Below are positions 60,911 through 64,000 of a stretch of 64,000 nt of DNA, one piece after another. Within the stretch, counting starts at the first letter, position 1. Every line of letters starts with the position of its first letter. The DNA is from Xenophilus azovorans DSM 13620. Lineage in GTDB: Bacteria; Pseudomonadota; Gammaproteobacteria; Burkholderiales; Burkholderiaceae_C. A program made the position numbers and the translations under genes. The stretch is from assembly GCF_000745855.1 (NCBI RefSeq), contig NZ_JQKD01000027.1, positions 24,829-88,828 on the forward strand. Reading direction: 5' to 3'. Below the pieces are notes generated by a model. That model saw only the letters and a list, made by a program, of their open reading frames with translations, searched no databases and was not told where the DNA came from.

Positions 60911-62191
60911 TCAGGCCGCGCGGGGCGCCACGTCGTGGTGGCTCGCGCCGCGCTCGCGCAGCCACAGCACCAGGCCGCACAGCATCACCACCGCCTGGGT
61001 GCCGACCAGCATGCCGAAGCCGGCCATGAAGCCGCCGCCGGCCGAGCGCGAGGTCCAGCCGATCACCGCGCCCATGATGGCCGGCATGAAGCCGGCCACC
61101 AGGCTGCCCGCGCCGTTGACCACGCCGTAGGCGCTGGCCACGTGCTCCGGCCGCGCGCAGTGCTGCACGGTGCTGGGGATGGCCGGGCTCATCAGACCCC
61201 AGCAGAAGTTGGCGGCGATCAGGCAGTAGGCCGCCGCGTAGCGGTCCTGCACGTGGATGGCCATCCACACCGCCACCGCCACCCCGAGGCTGCCGCCGAC
61301 GAAGATCAGGGGCACCTGGCGACGCTCGATGCGGTCGATGATCATGCCGCCGACGAACACCGCCGCCACGCTGGCGTACTGCGGCAGCGAGGCCAGCCAG
61401 CCCATCTCGCGCAGCGAGAAGCCGCGCGACTCCTTCAGGTACGCCGGCAGCCAGTTGCTGCTGCCCCACAGGTACGAGAGGAAGGCCGCGGTGAGCACCG
61501 TCACCAGCACCAGGTAGCGGGTGTGCATGGCGCCGCGCACGATCTGGCCGACCTGCCCGAAGGCGTCGCCGAGCGACTTCGGCGCGGGCAAGCCCGTCTC
61601 CACCTTCGGCATGCGGATGAAGGCCAGCACCAGCGGGATGCCCAGCGCGATGTTGACCAGCCCCAGCACGTGGAAGGAGGTCTGCCAGTCGTGCCCGGCC
61701 ACCAGGTAGCCGACGAAGGGGTAGCCCACCGCCAGGCCCAGCCCGGTGCCCATGTTCACCAGCGAGTTCGGCTTGCCGTTCTCGCGGCTCTCGAAGTGCG
61801 CCTTGATGTAGCTGCCGGCCAGCGAGAACAGCGGGCCTTCCGAGACGCCCAGCAGGATGCGCGAGGCCAGCAGCAGCCCGTAGCTGTTCATCGTGGGCGA
61901 CAGGAAGGTGACCACGCCCCACAGCACCAGCCCCGCGACCAGGCTGCGCCGCACGCCGAACAGCGCCGCCGCGAAGGGCGTGAGCACGAAGGACGACACA
62001 CCGTAGCCCACCATGAACGCGGTGGCCAGGAGGCCCTGGCGCGTGCGGTCGTCGGGTGTCAGGCCGATGTGCGACAGGAAGTCGCGGTCGGTGATCAGGA
62101 CCGAGATGTTGATGCGGTCCACGTAGGAGATGGCGACGATCACGAACAGCGTGATCACGCCCCACCAGCGCAGCGAGCGCGAGTCCTTCAT
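60911..62191 (-). CDS. MFS transporter, anion:cation symporter (ACS) type
   Basis: 426 residues, twelve helices. Typical ACS N-terminus (WWGVITLFVIVAISYVDRINISV), the segment GVSEGPLFSLAGSYIKAHF and the late NGAGSLVAGFMPAIMG. Family members import organic anions such as sugar acids or phthalate with H+. Same strand as the Bug receptor, porin and reductase. Confidence 0.9.
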   Translation of the reverse strand: MKDSRSLRWWGVITLFVIVAISYVDRINISVLITDRDFLSHIGLTPDDRTRQGLLATAFMVGYGVSSFVLTPFAAALFGVRRSLVAGLVLWGVVTFLSPTMNSYGLLLASRILLGVSEGPLFSLAGSYIKAHFESRENGKPNSLVNMGTGLGLAVGYPFVGYLVAGHDWQTSFHVLGLVNIALGIPLVLAFIRMPKVETGLPAPKSLGDAFGQVGQIVRGAMHTRYLVLVTVLTAAFLSYLWGSSNWLPAYLKESRGFSLREMGWLASLPQYASVAAVFVGGMIIDRIERRQVPLIFVGGSLGVAVAVWMAIHVQDRYAAAYCLIAANFCWGLMSPAIPSTVQHCARPEHVASAYGVVNGAGSLVAGFMPAIMGAVIGWTSRSAGGGFMAGFGMLVGTQAVVMLCGLVLWLRERGASHHDVAPRAA

Positions 62192-62222
62192 GGTGTGGCC
62201 CCCCTGGATGCGAAAGGATGGA

Positions 62223-63242
62223 TCAGAAGAAGTGGCGCATGCCCACCTCGTAGCCGTTGGAGTGGCCGCCCGGCACGTTGGCCGGCGCCGCCACGCCCAG
62301 CACGCCGATGGCGCGCTGCGAGCCGCGCGAGTTGTTCAGGCGCGCGTAGGAGGCGTAGAGCTGGGTGCGCTTGGAGAGGTTGTGGCCGTAGCCGACGGAG
62401 AATTTGCGCCAGTCGGCGTCGCTGCCGCGCGTGTCGTAGCGGCCGATGGAGGCGCGGATCTCGCCCGCGCCCACCGGCACCTTCACGCCCAGTTGCAGGC
62501 CGCGCACCTCCACGTCGCCGCGCTTGTGGCTGGCCCACAGCAGCATGGGCTGGACGACGCCGAAGTCGTAGCTCAGGCCGACGTTGCGGAAGCGCTGGTC
62601 CTGCGCCTGCGTGAGGCCCTGCAGCTTGGCCGCCGACACCGAGGCGTGCAGCCCGCCGTTGCGATAGCCGAAGCGCGCGCCGTTGTACTCGCCGCCCACG
62701 GTCGGGTCGGTGTTCAGCCGCTCGCTGAAGGCGTGCTGCACCTGCCCGTAGAAGCCGCCCAGGCCGGGCGGCGTGAAGTAGCTGATGGCGTTGCTGATCT
62801 GGATGGTGGGCACACCGTTCATCACGAAGGTGTTGGTGCCGCCCACGCCGTTGGTCAGGAAGGGATCGAACAGCAGCGTGTTCAGGAAGGTGGCCGAGTC
62901 GTCGCGGCCCAGGCGCAGCTCGCCCCAGCGGCCCATCAGGCTGACGGTGGCGCGGCGGTTGAAGCCGGCGTTCACGTCGCCGGTGTCGGGCGAGAAGCCC
63001 GCCTCCAGCCAGAAGCCCGCCTTCAGGCCGCCGCCCAGGTCTTCCACGCCGCGGAAGCCGAAGCGGCTGATGTTGGCGCCGCTGTTGGACAGGCCGGTGC
63101 GCGACGTGCCCTCGCCCGTCACGTGGGCCACGCCGATGTCGACGGTGCCGAAGATCGTGACGGACGACTGGGCATGGGCACCAGCCGCCGCAGCTGCCAG
63201 GGCGGCAGCCGCCACGAGGGAGGGGGTGGATTTTTTCTTCAT
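62223..63242 (-). CDS. Outer-membrane porin (Burkholderia type)
   Basis: 339 residues: signal peptide (MKKKSTPSLVAAAALAAAAAGAHAQ), then a 16-strand general porin pattern (SSVTIFGTVDIGVAHVTGEG, RFGFRGVEDLGGGLKAGFWLEAGF) and a C-terminal Phe (EVGMRHFF) for BAM assembly. Probably admits the substrate of this catabolic cluster. Confidence 0.93.
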   Translation of the reverse strand: MKKKSTPSLVAAAALAAAAAGAHAQSSVTIFGTVDIGVAHVTGEGTSRTGLSNSGANISRFGFRGVEDLGGGLKAGFWLEAGFSPDTGDVNAGFNRRATVSLMGRWGELRLGRDDSATFLNTLLFDPFLTNGVGGTNTFVMNGVPTIQISNAISYFTPPGLGGFYGQVQHAFSERLNTDPTVGGEYNGARFGYRNGGLHASVSAAKLQGLTQAQDQRFRNVGLSYDFGVVQPMLLWASHKRGDVEVRGLQLGVKVPVGAGEIRASIGRYDTRGSDADWRKFSVGYGHNLSKRTQLYASYARLNNSRGSQRAIGVLGVAAPANVPGGHSNGYEVGMRHFF

Positions 63243-63283
63243 GTGGTCTTCTCTTGAAAAAGAAAAAGCAATGCGCTGCCTGT

Positions 63284-63307
63284 CTTGTCCCGACGCGGCG
63301 GGACAAG
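63284..63307. other. Hairpin between the reductase and porin genes
   Basis: Perfect 9-bp stem CTTGTCCCG (63284-63292) with CGGGACAAG (63299-63307), loop ACGCGG. On the minus strand it follows the reductase stop by about 35 bp, and a T-rich stretch comes only some 14 nt later, so it may be a partial terminator or mRNA-stability element. Confidence 0.45.
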
Positions 63308-63341
63308 GTCTGATGGGTTTTTTGGGGGGGCGTGCCGGGTG

Positions 63342-64000
63342 CTAGATGTCGAGCACCAGCTTCCTGCCGGTGCAGCGCGACACGCAGATCATCATCGTCT
63401 TGCCCGACTGGCGCTCGAGCTTGGTCAGGATGCCGTCCTGGTGGTCCAGTTCGCCGTCGAAGCCCAGCACCGCCGTCTCGCAGGCGCCGCACACGCCTTC
63501 CTTGCAGCTGTGGTCCGGGTTCAGCCCGGCGTCGATCAGCGCGTCCAGGATCGACTTGCCCGCGGGCACCTCCACCGTCTGCCCGCTTTGCTCGCACACC
63601 ACCTCGAAGCCGTGCGCCTCGCTGGCCGACGCCACCACCACCGCCGCGAAGCGCTCGATGTGCGCGTTGGCGTAGCCCAGCTGCTCGCAGGTCTTCTCGA
63701 AGGCGTCGAGCATCGGCGTGGGGCCGCAGCAGTAGTAGTGGCTGTCGGCGCCGCGCCCGGCCAACAGCTTCGCCAGGTCGGGCGGTGCGCCCTGCTCGTC
63801 GTCGAAGTGCCAGGTGATGGACGCCGTCTTGTCCGCCAGCGCCTCGATGCCCTCGATGAAGGCGGCCTCCTTGCGGGTGCGCGCGCAGTACACCACTTCC
63901 ACCGGCCGGCCCAGCGCCGCCAGGCGCTGCAGCATGCAGTAGATGGGCGTCACGCCGATGCCGCCGGACACCAGCACGCTCCTGGGGGCGTCCTCGTGCA
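63342..64000 (-). CDS. PDR/VanB-family ring-oxygenase reductase, truncated by window end
   Basis: The C-terminal 219 residues are visible; the frame is open to base 64000. The NAD-binding start (VLVSGGIGVTPIYCML), the YYCCGPTPMLDAFE segment and a C-terminal plant-type [2Fe-2S] domain (CKEGVCGACETAVLG, later C near ICVSRCT) give the order FMN/NAD/ferredoxin of phthalate dioxygenase reductase and VanB. It passes electrons to a Rieske oxygenase, whose gene probably lies beyond the window. The internal GTG at 63977 is not a start because the frame continues with HEDAPRS upstream. Confidence 0.92.
   Translation of the reverse strand, partial: HEDAPRSVLVSGGIGVTPIYCMLQRLAALGRPVEVVYCARTRKEAAFIEGIEALADKTASITWHFDDEQGAPPDLAKLLAGRGADSHYYCCGPTPMLDAFEKTCEQLGYANAHIERFAAVVVASASEAHGFEVVCEQSGQTVEVPAGKSILDALIDAGLNPDHSCKEGVCGACETAVLGFDGELDHQDGILTKLERQSGKTMMICVSRCTGRKLVLDI

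Noticed and set aside
63342..63977. Small complete gene starting at the GTG at 63977
   Set aside because: The frame continues upstream with residues typical of the same reductase family, so the gene is cut by the window end rather than starting there.

Overview
The window is a very GC-rich, gene-dense stretch of a betaproteobacterial chromosome, most likely family Comamonadaceae (Variovorax/Xenophilus/Acidovorax-like). The pointers are a Bug-type tricarboxylate receptor, a Burkholderia-type porin, the iron-cassette order DUF3649/PepSY/DUF3325, a monomeric isocitrate dehydrogenase, and two dispersed repeat families that I recognise from Comamonadaceae. The genus cannot be settled by eye. I see no tRNA, rRNA, CRISPR array, insertion sequence or prophage. 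Many giant open frames opposite real genes are GC-bias artefacts and are left out.

Layout. 1-2.4 kb: end of a copper-handling operon (tail of an upstream gene, multicopper oxidase, DUF411 protein, CusF-like protein). 2.4-4.6 kb: a small Cys-rich protein, the glutamate carrier GltS and an orphan secreted protein of lower GC. 4.65-13.8 kb: a divergent low-oxygen fermentation/PHA locus, with phaC, fabI, a MaoC-Pta fusion and ackA running left and a P-type ATPase plus a tandem universal stress protein running right. A near-consensus FNR/Anr box (10036-10049) lies between the two arms. 13.8-19.6 kb: acylphosphatase, a D-amino-acid dehydrogenase-like protein, UbiB, a DmpA-type peptidase and a membrane-anchored TAXI receptor. 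19.6-27.3 kb: an MFS carrier and a MexEF/OprN-like RND pump, divergent from soxR with a SoxR operator in a 19-bp promoter spacer. 27.3-31.1 kb: EttA and RhlE. 31.2-33.5 kb: membrane iron-reduction cassette. 33.5-37.3 kb: two pirins, a WrbA-like flavoprotein, DoxX and a divergent LysR regulator. 37.4-40.7 kb: a renalase-like oxidase, GluQRS, TrmB and a TonB-C protein.

40.7-56.4 kb holds the most interesting system, for short-chain amide/urea nitrogen. It comprises an orphan periplasmic receptor, a PhnZ-like HD protein with a class II aldolase, aliphatic amidase AmiE, FmdB, formamidase FmdA and a five-gene UrtABCDE-type ABC transporter. It ends with a 1127-residue protein that fuses an NCS1-type permease, a cysteine-rich module, a histidine kinase and a receiver, followed by a REC-LuxR response regulator. 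The same 16-bp operator-like palindrome, TACGT-N6-ACGTA, occurs in the same orientation upstream of both amiE and urtA. I infer that the permease-kinase senses or moves an amide or urea-like compound and drives uptake plus hydrolysis through this site.

56.4-64 kb: monomeric NADP isocitrate dehydrogenase, a signal-less family-3 binding protein, and the start of a catabolic cluster (Bug receptor, MFS carrier, porin and a phthalate-dioxygenase-reductase-type protein cut by the window end) that looks like aromatic-acid uptake and oxidation.
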